Shown piece after piece: positions 6,028 to 6,354 of a stretch of DNA of 6,354 bases. Each line of letters opens with the position of its first letter. Position 1 is the stretch's first letter. The DNA is from Sulfuricella sp. (GTDB lineage Bacteria; Pseudomonadota; Gammaproteobacteria; Burkholderiales; Sulfuricellaceae): the NCBI GenBank assembly GCA_030696235.1, contig JAUYSN010000394.1, forward strand, positions 1 through 6,354. The letters are read 5' to 3'. Below the pieces are notes generated by a model. It saw only the letters and a list, made by a program, of their open reading frames with translations, did not search any database and was not told the origin of the DNA. A program made the position numbers and the translations under genes.

Positions 6028-6354
6028 ATGGAATTTGATCTCGTCATTATCGGCAGCGGCCCGGGAGGATACAAGGCCGCGATCACCGCCGCTCACCTGG
6101 GGGCCAAGGTGGCACTGGTGGAGAAAGGCTTGCCGGGCGGTACTTGCCTGAATCAGGGCTGTATCCCGAAAAAGACCCTGCTTCACCTGGCCTCGCTGAT
6201 CGAGGATGTTAATGCCCTGCAGGGACGCGGTCTGATCGGCCAGGTGCGCGGGGATTTCATGGCGGCAATGGCGCACAAGGACGAAGTGGTCACCGGCATC
6301 CGCAACAATTTCACGGTGTGGCTGAAGCGTCTGGGCGTGCGCGTTTTCATCGGC
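6028..6354 (+). CDS. Dihydrolipoamide dehydrogenase-like flavoprotein disulfide reductase (3' partial)
   Basis: This encodes the first 109 residues of a class I pyridine nucleotide-disulfide oxidoreductase; the rest lies outside the window. The FAD-binding motif [17 protein letters not shown] is at residues 9-25 and the redox-active pair sits in [13 protein letters not shown] (Cys40 and Cys45), the CxxxxC arrangement of dihydrolipoamide dehydrogenase. This fits Lpd better than glutathione or mercuric reductase, although the Gln and the KK after CIP differ from the usual GTCLNVGCIPSK. The ATG at 6028 places GxGxxG at the normal distance; no better start lies nearby and no strong ribosome binding site is visible. 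It begins 31 bases after the dsrR stop and is probably co-transcribed. It could serve a lipoate-dependent sulfur-oxidation (sHdr/LbpA-type) system or ordinary 2-oxoacid dehydrogenases; the window cannot tell. Confidence 0.85.
   Translation, partial: MEFDLVIIGSGPGGYKAAITAAHLGAKVALVEKGLPGGTCLNQGCIPKKTLLHLASLIEDVNALQGRGLIGQVRGDFMAAMAHKDEVVTGIRNNFTVWLKRLGVRVFIG

Overview
This window is the downstream half of a reverse-type dissimilatory sulfite reductase (rDsr) operon from a sulfur-oxidising proteobacterium. Seven genes lie in a row on the + strand: dsrL (5' end cut off), dsrJ, dsrO, dsrP, dsrN, dsrR and the start of a dihydrolipoamide dehydrogenase-like gene (3' end cut off). The order L-J-O-P-N-R matches the order known from Allochromatium vinosum. 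dsrL and the cysteine-poor scaffold-like dsrR point to an oxidiser rather than a classical sulfate reducer. Base composition is moderately GC-rich with GC-rich third positions. A betaproteobacterial sulfur or iron/sulfur oxidiser (Sulfuricella, Thiobacillus or Gallionella relatives) is my best guess, but this rests on general resemblance and not on a search.

Layout: positions 1-1538 hold the C-terminal ~511 residues of DsrL. dsrJ (1541-2122), dsrO (2123-2863) and dsrP (2869-4071) follow almost without gaps and encode the periplasmic and membrane part of the DsrMKJOP complex. A 54-base gap containing a perfect 14-bp hairpin separates dsrP from dsrN (4126-5601), a glutamine-dependent amidase for siroheme. 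A 32-base AT-rich gap with a good ribosome binding site leads to dsrR (5634-5996). The lpd-like gene starts at 6028 and runs off the end.

How they work together: reverse DsrAB oxidises sulfur carried on DsrC, and DsrL passes the released electrons to NAD(P)+. DsrMKJOP handles sulfur-loaded DsrC and exchanges electrons with the quinone pool: DsrJ (three c hemes) and DsrO (four predicted Fe4S4 clusters) sit in the periplasm on the membrane protein DsrP. DsrN makes the amidated siroheme of DsrAB. DsrR is an accessory protein related to iron-sulfur scaffolds. These roles are taken from the known families.

Points for a second look: the last ~24 codons of dsrJ look frameshifted; dsrN carries an in-frame palindromic REP-like insertion between its two domains; DsrR has lost the internal scaffold cysteine but gained a Gly/Cys-rich tail; there is a strong hairpin before dsrN; and a dihydrolipoamide dehydrogenase-like gene follows dsrR. 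I see no wholly new system. No tRNA, rRNA, CRISPR array or transposase is evident, and no gene-free stretch exceeds 60 bases.
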